A stretch of 64,000 nucleotides of DNA, taken from assembly GCA_019186985.1 (NCBI GenBank), contig JABARQ010000016.1:62001-126000 (forward strand), in the 5' to 3' direction. The position numbers and the translations under genes are program-made. The notes under the pieces were generated by a model. The model was not told the origin of the DNA. It searched no databases and worked only from the letters and a program-made list of their open reading frames with translations. The first letter of the stretch is position 1. Every line of letters begins with the position of its first letter. Positions 46,187 through 54,024 of this stretch are shown here, in pieces. Source of the stretch: Prosthecobacter sp. (lineage in GTDB: Bacteria > Verrucomicrobiota > Verrucomicrobiia > Verrucomicrobiales > Verrucomicrobiaceae).

Positions 46187-47290
46187 TCAGCCAAGCACCG
46201 GGGGCCGGGCATGCAGGTAGTCCAGCCATTCCGCCGGGGATCCCGTTTTGCCGTCTTCCGCCGCGTGGACGAGGTTGGTCATCTCGCGGGCCGTGACGAA
46301 GTGGTAGTGAAAACCCGGCGTGGCCTGGGCATAGGCGGCCAGATCGCGGTAAAAGCGCTTCATGCGCTCGCCGAGAAGGATGTTGTAGTTCTTCGGGATG
46401 CCGCCGTGCGTGTGCAGCTTGATGAACACCCAGGGAGCGCCGTTTTTCACCCTTGGGCACAGCTCCAGCCAGAGGCGCAGGCGGTGCCCGCCAGGCGGGT
46501 TGCTGCCGGAGGCGTCGCCGTTTTCCACCCGGGGAATGAGGCCCCACTTCCGCCAGTGCCAGTTCAGCCCCAGGGGGCCCTGGAGCAGCAGGAGGTGGTC
46601 TTCGAGATCCCTCAGATGACAGGTTTTTCCCGCCTCAGCGGCCGTGCCCCGGTCATGTGACTTGGGCAGGCCGTCCTCCCGGGCGTAATAAACCGCGTTG
46701 ATCGTGCTCGTCTGGCAGGGATCCGGCGCCGCCGGCAGGGTCATGTCGACATAACAACCGGTGCGACGAAGCACCTCCAGTTCGTTAGGCACGCCGCACT
46801 TGCGTCCGGACGGGTGGGAGTGGTCGAGCGCCCAGTTGCCATGGATGAAGGCGTACTTCGCCCGGCCGTCCGCGCCCCGGCTGAGCAGGCCGTGACCCGC
46901 CAGGTCGGAAACACCCTTCAGCAGCTTTTCCGTGACCGTGGCCTCGGTGTCGCCGTCGTGATGCAGGTGGATCTCCACCTCGCTGCCGGTCCGGTGGCAG
47001 AGACCAGCCAGGGGGGCGATCAGCGAGGACTCGTACTGTTCAATTGGATAGAAGAAGGAGTGCCTGGGACCGCGACCAGCGCTGTCACGGAACTCCTCGA
47101 CCAGTCCCGGCCAGGTTTTCTGCCAGTGGGCGACCGCCTTTTGCGCCCCGGCCAGGTCGGTGTCATGCAGGGGTTCGTAGTGGTCGCAGACGGCGATGCA
47201 GGCATGCAGCGGCCGGTCCGGGGACGGGCGCACGGGGTGGCTGCGGAAACGCAGGTAGGGGACGAGCCATTGATCAGCACCACGGAGCAT
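46187..47290 (-). CDS. Polysaccharide-deacetylase-like hypothetical protein
   Basis: This 367-residue protein has no clear signal. Several His/Asp-rich motifs resemble a divergent NodB/glycoside hydrolase-deacetylase barrel: AVCDHYEPLHDTD, HLHHDGDTEATV, FIHGNWALDHSHP, and KLHTHGG. I do not recognise a precise family. The start at 47290 is the first ATG before the AVCDHYEP block. The divergent rplU promoter region lies upstream. Confidence 0.55.
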   Translation of the reverse strand: MLRGADQWLVPYLRFRSHPVRPSPDRPLHACIAVCDHYEPLHDTDLAGAQKAVAHWQKTWPGLVEEFRDSAGRGPRHSFFYPIEQYESSLIAPLAGLCHRTGSEVEIHLHHDGDTEATVTEKLLKGVSDLAGHGLLSRGADGRAKYAFIHGNWALDHSHPSGRKCGVPNELEVLRRTGCYVDMTLPAAPDPCQTSTINAVYYAREDGLPKSHDRGTAAEAGKTCHLRDLEDHLLLLQGPLGLNWHWRKWGLIPRVENGDASGSNPPGGHRLRLWLELCPRVKNGAPWVFIKLHTHGGIPKNYNILLGERMKRFYRDLAAYAQATPGFHYHFVTAREMTNLVHAAEDGKTGSPAEWLDYLHARPPVLG

Positions 47291-47358
47291 GGGGGCCGTC
47301 TTTCGCGCAGCCGGAGGGGGCTGACAAGGCCGGAGCCGCAGGGAAAGCAAAAAACTGG

Positions 47359-47386
47359 TTGCTGGAAGAATGATTAGTGCCACTAT
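47359..47386 (+). promoter_or_regulatory. Possible sigma-70 promoter of rplU-rpmA
   Basis: TTGCTG (47359-47364) and CACTAT (47381-47386) are 16 bases apart and lie 72 bases before the rplU start. The -10 element is only a partial match. Confidence 0.3.
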
Positions 47387-47458
47387 CCCCGCCCCCTGCC
47401 GCCCGGGCACCTCGTTTCTCCTGCTCTGCGGCGACCCACCCTTCAGAAGTCTCAGTTT

Positions 47459-47773
47459 ATGGCATACGCAATCATCAAAACCGGCGGCAAGCAGTACAAA
47501 GTCTCCGTGGGCGACAAGCTCGACGTGGAAAAGCTCGACGTGGCCGAGGGCGAAACCGCCTCCTTCGACCAGGTCCTCGCCGCTGGTGAAGGCGCAAGCC
47601 TGAAGATCGGCGCCCCCACCCTCGACGGCGCCACCGTCCAGGCCAAGGTGCTGAGCCAGTTCAAGGGCGAGAAGGTCACGGCCTTCAAGTTCAAGAAGCG
47701 CAAGGGCTACCACAAGACCAAGGGCCACCGCCAGCCCCTCACCCGCGTCCAGGTCACTGCGATCAACGCGTAA
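47459..47773 (+). CDS. rplU: 50S ribosomal protein L21
   Basis: This 104-residue protein matches L21 along its length. It opens with [14 protein letters not shown], continues with the [10 protein letters not shown] block, and has the basic end [18 protein letters not shown] that contacts 23S rRNA. It is the first gene of the conserved rplU-rpmA pair and precedes rpmA by 38 bases. The start and length are as usual for the family. Confidence 0.98.
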   Translation: MAYAIIKTGGKQYKVSVGDKLDVEKLDVAEGETASFDQVLAAGEGASLKIGAPTLDGATVQAKVLSQFKGEKVTAFKFKKRKGYHKTKGHRQPLTRVQVTAINA

Positions 47774-47811
47774 TCCATTTTCCATCAACACCCACTCAGG
47801 AGGACACACTC

Positions 47812-48069
47812 ATGGCTCATAAGAAAGGTCAAGGTTCCGTCAAGAACGGTCGCGACAGCAACAGCAAGCGCCTCGGCGTGAAGAAGTATGGCGGTGAAGC
47901 CGTCATCGCCGGCAACATCATCATCCGCCAGCGCGGCACCAAATGGACCCCCGGCCGCAATGTCGGCATCGGCAAGGACCACACCATCTTCTCCCTCGTG
48001 GAGGGCCGTGTCCGCTTCGACCAGGACGGCCGCCGCGTGAACGTGGACGAAGCCGCTCTTCAGGCCTGA
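47812..48069 (+). CDS. rpmA: 50S ribosomal protein L27
   Basis: This 85-residue protein starts [20 protein letters not shown], with no N-terminal propeptide to be cleaved as in Firmicutes. It has the L27 core GVKKYGGE and [14 protein letters not shown]. It has a perfect AGGAGG Shine-Dalgarno eight bases before the ATG, unusual in this window where most starts lack one. A strong terminator follows 30 bases after the stop. Linked obgE, common after rpmA, is absent. Confidence 0.98.
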   Translation: MAHKKGQGSVKNGRDSNSKRLGVKKYGGEAVIAGNIIIRQRGTKWTPGRNVGIGKDHTIFSLVEGRVRFDQDGRRVNVDEAALQA

Positions 48070-48099
48070 TCCCGTTTCGCTTCCAACGAAAGCTCTCCC

Positions 48100-48135
48100 G
48101 GGCGGACTCGACCATCGAGTCCGCCCTTTTCTTTG
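48100..48135 (+). terminator. Strong intrinsic terminator of rplU-rpmA
   Basis: GGGCGGACTCGA (48100-48111) pairs perfectly with TCGAGTCCGCCC (48115-48126) around a 3-base loop, then TTTTCTTT. It is the strongest terminator in the window. Confidence 0.93.
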
Positions 48136-48166
48136 CCCGTCCCTCCTCCGCCTCACCTGAGCCGCC

Positions 48167-48889
48167 ATGCCCCGAACCGGTCTCGCCCGCGCCCTGTCCA
48201 AGCTCGGCTTCTGCTCCCGCAGCAAGGCGGTGGAGCTGATTCGGGCCGGGCAGGTCCGCCTCAACGGCCGGGTTTGCCGCGATCCTGAAAAGCCGGTGCT
48301 GCTCGACCAGGACAAGGTGAGCGTCGATGACTCGGCAGTCAGCCGCCCCGCCTTGCGCTACCTGATGCTGAACAAGCCCCGGGGGCTGGTCACCACGGCC
48401 AGTGACGAACAGGGACGGGACACGGTTTTTTCCTGCTTCGAAGGCCATTCCCTGCCCCATCTTTCGCCAGTGGGCCGACTCGACAAGGCCAGCGAAGGGC
48501 TGCTGCTGTTCACGAATGACAACACCTGGGCGAACCGGGTCACCGATCCTGCGACCCATGTCCCCAAGACCTACCACGTCCAGGTCTCAGGCCTCGTGGA
48601 TGACAGGCTGCTCCAGAAACTGACCGAGGGCGTTGTGGACCAGGGTGAACGCCTGGAATTGCGGGAGGTGTCGATCCTGCGCCAGGGAGAAAAAAACACC
48701 TGGCTGGAAATCATCCTGGATGAAGGCCGCAACCGTCACATCCGGCGTGTGCTGGCAGCCCATGACCTGGAGGTCCTGCGGCTGGTGCGCATCGCCATCG
48801 GCAGCCTTGGCCTGGGAGACCTGGCCAAGGGCGGATGGCGCGACCTGAGCGATTCAGAGATCAGGCCGTGGCTTCCGCATCCCCGCTGA
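48167..48889 (+). CDS. Pseudouridine synthase (RsuA/RluB family)
   Basis: This 240-residue protein has an N-terminal S4 domain (ALSKLGFCSRSKAVELIRAG) and the RsuA-type core with catalytic Asp in GRLDKASEGLLLFTND. YLMLNKPRG and RNRHIRRVL are further conserved blocks. It isomerises uridine in rRNA. RsuA, RluB, RluE and RluF cannot be separated by eye. Its last 29 bases overlap the end of a convergent gene. Confidence 0.92.
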   Translation: MPRTGLARALSKLGFCSRSKAVELIRAGQVRLNGRVCRDPEKPVLLDQDKVSVDDSAVSRPALRYLMLNKPRGLVTTASDEQGRDTVFSCFEGHSLPHLSPVGRLDKASEGLLLFTNDNTWANRVTDPATHVPKTYHVQVSGLVDDRLLQKLTEGVVDQGERLELREVSILRQGEKNTWLEIILDEGRNRHIRRVLAAHDLEVLRLVRIAIGSLGLGDLAKGGWRDLSDSEIRPWLPHPR

Positions 48890-50741
48890 CCTCGGTGCTG
48901 GCAGGAGCTTCCGACTCCACCGCCTCAGGAGAGGCTTCGGCAACGGCTTCAGGCTCGGGAGCAGGCGTTGGTTCAGCTTCGGCAACCGCTTCGGCTGCAG
49001 GCGCCTCGACTTCAGCAGCAGGAGCCGGTTCAGCTTCCGGCTCAACCACGGTGGACTCAGCGGCGGCTTCAGCCTCGACCGCTTCCGAAGCAGCCGGCTC
49101 AGCCGGAGCAGACGCCTTGACTGCAGGAGCAGCGGCAGGAGCCTTGGCGGCCTGGGGTTCGCCCTGCACGCCAAGGAAGACCATGCCGTCGCTGTATTCG
49201 ATGACATAACCTTCGTTCGCGAGCCAGCGGATGTCCTTGATGACATTGATCTGCGCCTCGGTCGGAGCCAGCTTCTGGGGGGCGGCAGGCGCGGCGGCGG
49301 CTTCCGCACCTTCCGCAGACGGGGCGGAAGCCTCGGACGCAGGAGAAGGTTCGATCGCCTCGACGAGGTCGTGCAGCAGGATGCCGGACTTGCCCTTGAG
49401 CACCTCGACGATCTTCGAAACCCGCTCGGAGAACACGGTTCCAGCATCGATGGCCCTTGGCTTGACCCGGCTGACAAAGAGCTTGCCTGCGCGGCGCTTG
49501 AACAGCTTCAGCCCGCGGCGCTCAAAGTTCGCGCCCAGCTTCTGGGACATGTCGAACAGGTGCTTGCGGGCGTTTTCCACGCCCTGGCGCAGCAGGATGA
49601 ACAGCACATGGGTCAGCTTCGCCTTGTCGATGTTGCCCGGCACATGAACGTCACGCCGCTCCTGCACCGCCTCATCGGCGTGGGTGCGGCGGAAATGCGC
49701 CTCCATCTCGGCACGGGTGCTGAAGCTGAGCGGCTCGGCGCCTTCCTCCGGCGCATCCTTGAGCCAGACCCAGCGGAAACCCTTCTTCTGCTTTTCCTTC
49801 CATTCCGCCACGCGTTCAGGCTCGTTTTCGATCCGCACGCGGCGCTTGTAATCCTCCAGCGGCATGTGGCTGAAACGCTCACGATGCATCCGGATGATGG
49901 AAGTCTGAAAGCTGTGATGGCTGGGGGGGGCGAGCAGCTCGCCGCTCAGGCCGCAGACGCCGACGCTCTTGAAGTCACCCTTCGGCTCTTCCAGTTCGAT
50001 TTCCTCGGCCCGGTAAAAGGCTTCCAGCGCCTTGCCACGCAGCACATGCTGGAGGGCTTCGTCGCGTGTCAGGAACAGCCCGCCATCGTTGGTGACAAAC
50101 AGGCCGGAGGGACGCTCGGAGGCGCAGATGTAGCGGGCGTGAAAACGGTCGCCTTCCGCCAGCACGAGACGTGCGGCGTCAAACATGCTGAAGGCATGGC
50201 CGGTGCCGCGGATGTGCGCAGCCAGAGCCTCGGCGGACTTGTCCTCAGGCTCGATGACCACCTGGACGTCCTTCGGAATCTCCACCCATTCACGCTGCGG
50301 CGGGCGGCCGCCTTCACGGCTGCGGTCGCGGTCGCCAAAACGACGCGGGCCGCCACCGCCACGCTGGTCACGATCACCACGAGGACCGGCACCTGGAGGG
50401 CCGTCACGACGCGGGCGGAAGTCACCACGCTGACCTTGTCCCTGACCCTGGCCATGACCGCCACCACCGCCTGGCGGACGGGGACGGTCTCCACGATCTC
50501 CATCACGGCGCGGCGGGCCGTCTCGACGGCCTGCGGGCGGCCCGCGGCGATCGCCACGATCTCCGCCCATGCCGCCACGACGCGGACCGCGGTCCTCCCG
50601 TTCTTCATAGCGGCTGAAGTCCGTGCCGCTGGATGCACCACCGATGCTTGACACCCAGGAGGGCATCATGCGGAGGTCAGAAAGATCCACACCGGCGGCG
50701 GAAGCAGCCTGTGCTTCGGGGTTCACATCAGGTTCGGTCAT
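48861..50741 (-). CDS. Lineage-specific protein with RG-rich N-region and Ala/Glu/Pro-rich C-tail
   Basis: This 626-residue protein has no assigned family. Residues about 45-165 are an Arg/Gly/Asp/Pro-rich segment (RGDRRGPP, GDRDQRGGGG) of RNA-binding character. A conserved-looking core (about 165-430) runs from WVEIPKDVQVVIEPEDK through an RWVWLKDAPEEG stretch. A helical segment (HVLFILLRQGVENARKHL) follows, and the last 130 residues are an acidic Ala/Glu/Pro tail. There is no signal. It may bind nucleic acid or ribosomes. It converges on the pseudouridine synthase gene with a 29-base 3' overlap. Confidence 0.75.
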   Translation of the reverse strand: MTEPDVNPEAQAASAAGVDLSDLRMMPSWVSSIGGASSGTDFSRYEEREDRGPRRGGMGGDRGDRRGPPAGRRDGPPRRDGDRGDRPRPPGGGGGHGQGQGQGQRGDFRPRRDGPPGAGPRGDRDQRGGGGPRRFGDRDRSREGGRPPQREWVEIPKDVQVVIEPEDKSAEALAAHIRGTGHAFSMFDAARLVLAEGDRFHARYICASERPSGLFVTNDGGLFLTRDEALQHVLRGKALEAFYRAEEIELEEPKGDFKSVGVCGLSGELLAPPSHHSFQTSIIRMHRERFSHMPLEDYKRRVRIENEPERVAEWKEKQKKGFRWVWLKDAPEEGAEPLSFSTRAEMEAHFRRTHADEAVQERRDVHVPGNIDKAKLTHVLFILLRQGVENARKHLFDMSQKLGANFERRGLKLFKRRAGKLFVSRVKPRAIDAGTVFSERVSKIVEVLKGKSGILLHDLVEAIEPSPASEASAPSAEGAEAAAAPAAPQKLAPTEAQINVIKDIRWLANEGYVIEYSDGMVFLGVQGEPQAAKAPAAAPAVKASAPAEPAASEAVEAEAAAESTVVEPEAEPAPAAEVEAPAAEAVAEAEPTPAPEPEAVAEASPEAVESEAPASTEVSGDAEATA

Positions 50742-50879
50742 GAGAGGGAAAACTGGTCGGCCAGTATGGGATGCCTTCGCAGGATTGTCGCCAACTTTGT
50801 TTGCAGCGGATTTTTCTAAAACCGGATCTGGAAGGAATGAAAAGCCGTGAGCCAGCCCCATGGACGGCTCACGCACGGG

Positions 50880-52661
50880 TTAGGAACAGAGCGGCAGCAG
50901 CTTGCCGAGAAGGTCGCTGATCTTCACGCGCTCCTGCTCGCCGCTGTCGCGGTGGCGGAGGGTGACGGTGTCCTGAAGCTCGGGGCCTTTTTCACCGCAG
51001 GTTTCAAAGTCGATGGTGACGCCGAAGGGCGTGCCGACCTCGTCCTGGCGGGCGTAGCGGCGGCCGATGGAGGCGGTCTCGTCGTAGAAGCAGTTCAGGT
51101 GCTTCTTGAGCATCGCATAAACCTCGCGGGCCTTGGCGACCAGCTCCGGCTTGTTCTTCAGCAGCGGGAACACGCCGACCTTGATCGGGGCCACGCGCGG
51201 ATGGAAGCGCAGGACGGTGATGGTCTCCTTCTTGCCCTTGTCATCGACCTTCTCGAATTCTTCGAAGGCCTTCGCAATGACGGCCAGCGCCATCCGGTCA
51301 AGGCCGGCGGAGGGCTCGATGACATGCGGGACGTAGCTGCCTTTGAACAGGCGCTCGAACCAGGCACGCACTTCGGCCTCGGGCATCGGCTCGCCCTTGG
51401 TCTTCGCCTTCTCGGCGGCGAGACGCTTCTGGATGAGGGCCTCCTTCTGCTCATCACTGAGCTTGGCGGCGGCATTCTTGAGCTCCTCGTCAAAGATCTC
51501 CTGCGACTTCGTGCTGTGCTTCTGATGCTGCGACAAATCGAAGTCGCCACGTGCGGCGATGCCTTCCAGCTCCTCGGTGCCGAAGGGGAATTCGCAGAGG
51601 ATGTCCACGCAGGCGCGGGCGTAATGGGCCAGGTCCTCGGGAGTCTGCCAGTAGTATTCCAGCACGCCGCCGAGACCGATGCCTTCATAGAATTTGGTGC
51701 GCTCGGACACCCAGTAGCGGTGCCACATCTCCCAGCCCCAGTTCGGCTGCGGCTCGCTCAGGTCGGCGCCTTCGTGCCACTTCGCGACCCCGCCGCTGAT
51801 GATCTCGACGGCTTCGTCAGGCTTGATGAAGAACTCGAGCTCCATCTGCTCGAACTCGCGGCTGCGGAAGGTGAAGTTTTTCGGCGTGACCTCGTTGCGG
51901 AAGGCCTTGCCGATCTGGCCGATGCCGAAGGGCACCTTCACGCGGCTGGAATCGAAGACGTTCTTGAACTGGGCAAAGATCGCCTGGGCGGTTTCGGGGC
52001 GCAGGTAGGTGACATCCGCCTCGGTCGCCGTGGGGCCGAGGTAGGTCTTGAGCATGAGGTTGAAGGGGCGGGCCTCGCCGAGCATGCCGCCGGTTTCCGG
52101 GTGGAAATCAACGCTGCCGTTGACGGCGTCGATCTTCTCCTCGTTGAGCAGCTCGATCTCCTCGGGCTTGCCGGCGGCCTCGCCTGCGTTCTGGGCGATC
52201 AGGCTGCGGACGCGCTTGCGAAAGCTTTCGATGTGCTCGCCGTTCTTGAGCAACGCGGTGATCGGACGGTCCCAGCGCCAGCCGTTCGGTGCCTGGGCGC
52301 CGGTGTACTTCAGCACGGTGCCGGACTGCGGCTCGACGTGGTCGGCGCGGACGCGCTTGTTGGTCAGCGAGCACTCGCGCATGAGGTCGGCGAAGGTGTC
52401 CACATGACCGCTGGCCTTCCAGATGGAAGGGTTCATGAGGATGCAGGCGTCGAGGCCGAGCACGTCCTCGCGTTCGCGGGTCATCGTGTTCCACCAGGCG
52501 GTGCGCAGGTTCCGCTTCAGCTCCGCGCCGAGCGGGCCGTAGTCCCAGATGCCGCCGCAGCCGCCGTAGATTTCGCTGCTTTGAAAGATGAAGCCGCGGC
52601 GCTTGCAGAGGGAGACGATTTTCTCCATGAGCGCGGTCTGGTTTTTGGCGTCGGTGGACAT
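50880..52661 (-). CDS. glyS: Glycyl-tRNA synthetase, single-chain dimeric type
   Basis: This 593-residue class II synthetase is of the alpha2 (eukaryote/Gram-positive-like) type, not the tetrameric alpha2beta2 form. It has motif 1 around SSEIYGGCGGIWDYGPLG, motif 2 with FRNEVTPKNFTFRSREFEQME, and motif 3 in IEPSAGLDRMALA. The C-terminal anticodon-binding domain (KVGVFPLLKNKPEL through FGVTIDFET) is complete. An acidic insertion of about 60 residues lies before motif 3 (near EELEGIAARGDFDL). The start at 52661 is the first ATG ahead of the motif 1 block. Confidence 0.96.
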   Translation of the reverse strand: MSTDAKNQTALMEKIVSLCKRRGFIFQSSEIYGGCGGIWDYGPLGAELKRNLRTAWWNTMTREREDVLGLDACILMNPSIWKASGHVDTFADLMRECSLTNKRVRADHVEPQSGTVLKYTGAQAPNGWRWDRPITALLKNGEHIESFRKRVRSLIAQNAGEAAGKPEEIELLNEEKIDAVNGSVDFHPETGGMLGEARPFNLMLKTYLGPTATEADVTYLRPETAQAIFAQFKNVFDSSRVKVPFGIGQIGKAFRNEVTPKNFTFRSREFEQMELEFFIKPDEAVEIISGGVAKWHEGADLSEPQPNWGWEMWHRYWVSERTKFYEGIGLGGVLEYYWQTPEDLAHYARACVDILCEFPFGTEELEGIAARGDFDLSQHQKHSTKSQEIFDEELKNAAAKLSDEQKEALIQKRLAAEKAKTKGEPMPEAEVRAWFERLFKGSYVPHVIEPSAGLDRMALAVIAKAFEEFEKVDDKGKKETITVLRFHPRVAPIKVGVFPLLKNKPELVAKAREVYAMLKKHLNCFYDETASIGRRYARQDEVGTPFGVTIDFETCGEKGPELQDTVTLRHRDSGEQERVKISDLLGKLLPLCS

Positions 52662-52792
52662 GACTTGATGGGAACGGAGGGTTTGGGATGTGCCGCAAGG
52701 CTGGAATGCCCCCGGCGAAGGGGCGCGAAGGGAGCCGCAGAGGCGCGGTTCCGCAAGGGGAAGATGGGGCGGTGAATCGGCCGACCGGGGCA

Positions 52793-54022
52793 TCAGCCCT
52801 TCGGTTTCAGGAAAAGCACCTCGGCCCGCTCGATCCAGCCCTTGCGCAGGTCCATGCGGAACCAGCCGTCGCTGTTCTTGCGGTTGATCCGGCAGCCGCT
52901 GCGCGGCCCGGGCACCTTGAGGTCATGCTGAGTCCAGGTCCGGCCCTTGTCCGAGGACCAGATGATGCCGTTCTGATAAGTCGAGGCGGGGGCGCAGTGG
53001 GTGGCGATGAAGATGCCGTCCTGGTAAAGCATGTTGGCGGACTCAAACATCGGGTTGAACAGCAGCGTGTGCTTCGAGGTGTCCGTGAAGTCGGCGGGCA
53101 GGCAGGTGAAGATGCCGCGGTCATGGCGGTTGGCGATGGCGGGGCCGTTGGCGTCGGCGATCCAGTACATCCGGCCGTCGATGAAGTTCATGCCGCCGGC
53201 CTTGAAGCGCGAGTTGGAGTCCACCGAGATGACATGCTTCCAGTCCCACGCATCGGCCTTCGCCTCATAGGTGCCGCGCAGCCAGTGGACCTCCTTGCCG
53301 TCGCCGCGGTCAATGTCGCCGGTGCAGGCATAGAAGGCGTCCTCGGCCGGGTTGTAGGTCACATTGTGGATGTGGCGGGCGATCAGCTTGTTGGTTGGGT
53401 CGCCCAGCAGCGGGTCATCCGGCGCCGCGCCCTTCTGCTGAAAACGCGGGTTCTGACCGAAGGCGTAGGCCAGCTTCACGGTCTCGCCATTGTCCGTGGA
53501 ATAATAAATGTTCACGGGCACCGCGCCGCCCAGAACGTTGCAGTAGTTGCCCCAGACGAGCATCTCCCGCCCACCCACCTCGAAGCAATGCTCGCCGTCG
53601 AGTGAATGAAAGTACCAGCCCGGGTTCTTCGGATCGACCGGCGTGTGCGGCCGATAGTCGGTTCCGTCCGGGCGCTTCACGATGATCTCACGGTGTGACT
53701 TGAGGCTGTCCGTGCTGAGGAAAAGCCGTTCCCGCGTGGCGAACAGCACGCTGCCGTTCTTCAGCAGGACGCTGAAGGTGATGTCCTGCGCTTCGGGAAA
53801 GTCCGCGACATGCGGCCAGGTCTTCCCGCAGTCCTCGGAAAGCATGATCTTCGTGCCCAGGAAGGCAAAGGCGCGATTGTCACGCTGCGTGTCCACATAG
53901 GGCTCGTCCGCCGACGGAATGCGGTAAACAAAATGTTCCGTCTCGCCGGTGATGGCCTCCGCCAAGGCGGAAACGGCGGGCAGCAAAAGTCCGGCAAGGC
54001 AGAGGGTGCGGAGGGTTTTCAT
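52793..54022 (-). CDS. Secreted sialidase-like BNR-propeller protein
   Basis: This 409-residue exported protein (MKTLRTLCLAGLLLPAVSALA) has several Asp-box-like repeats: MLSEDCGKTWPH, IYYSTDNGETVKL, and IWSSDKGRTWTQ. These are typical of sialidases and related six-bladed propellers. Catalytic Arg triad and Tyr/Glu positions are not clear, so enzymatic activity is uncertain. It starts two bases after the CxxCH cytochrome gene's stop on the same strand, so the two are one operon and probably act together on surface sugars. Confidence 0.82.
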   Translation of the reverse strand: MKTLRTLCLAGLLLPAVSALAEAITGETEHFVYRIPSADEPYVDTQRDNRAFAFLGTKIMLSEDCGKTWPHVADFPEAQDITFSVLLKNGSVLFATRERLFLSTDSLKSHREIIVKRPDGTDYRPHTPVDPKNPGWYFHSLDGEHCFEVGGREMLVWGNYCNVLGGAVPVNIYYSTDNGETVKLAYAFGQNPRFQQKGAAPDDPLLGDPTNKLIARHIHNVTYNPAEDAFYACTGDIDRGDGKEVHWLRGTYEAKADAWDWKHVISVDSNSRFKAGGMNFIDGRMYWIADANGPAIANRHDRGIFTCLPADFTDTSKHTLLFNPMFESANMLYQDGIFIATHCAPASTYQNGIIWSSDKGRTWTQHDLKVPGPRSGCRINRKNSDGWFRMDLRKGWIERAEVLFLKPKG

Positions 54023-54024
54023 GA

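Noticed and set aside
50290-50620. Tandem repeat DNA at the RG-rich segment
   Set aside because: This is codon-level low complexity inside the 626-residue protein, without a constant unit.
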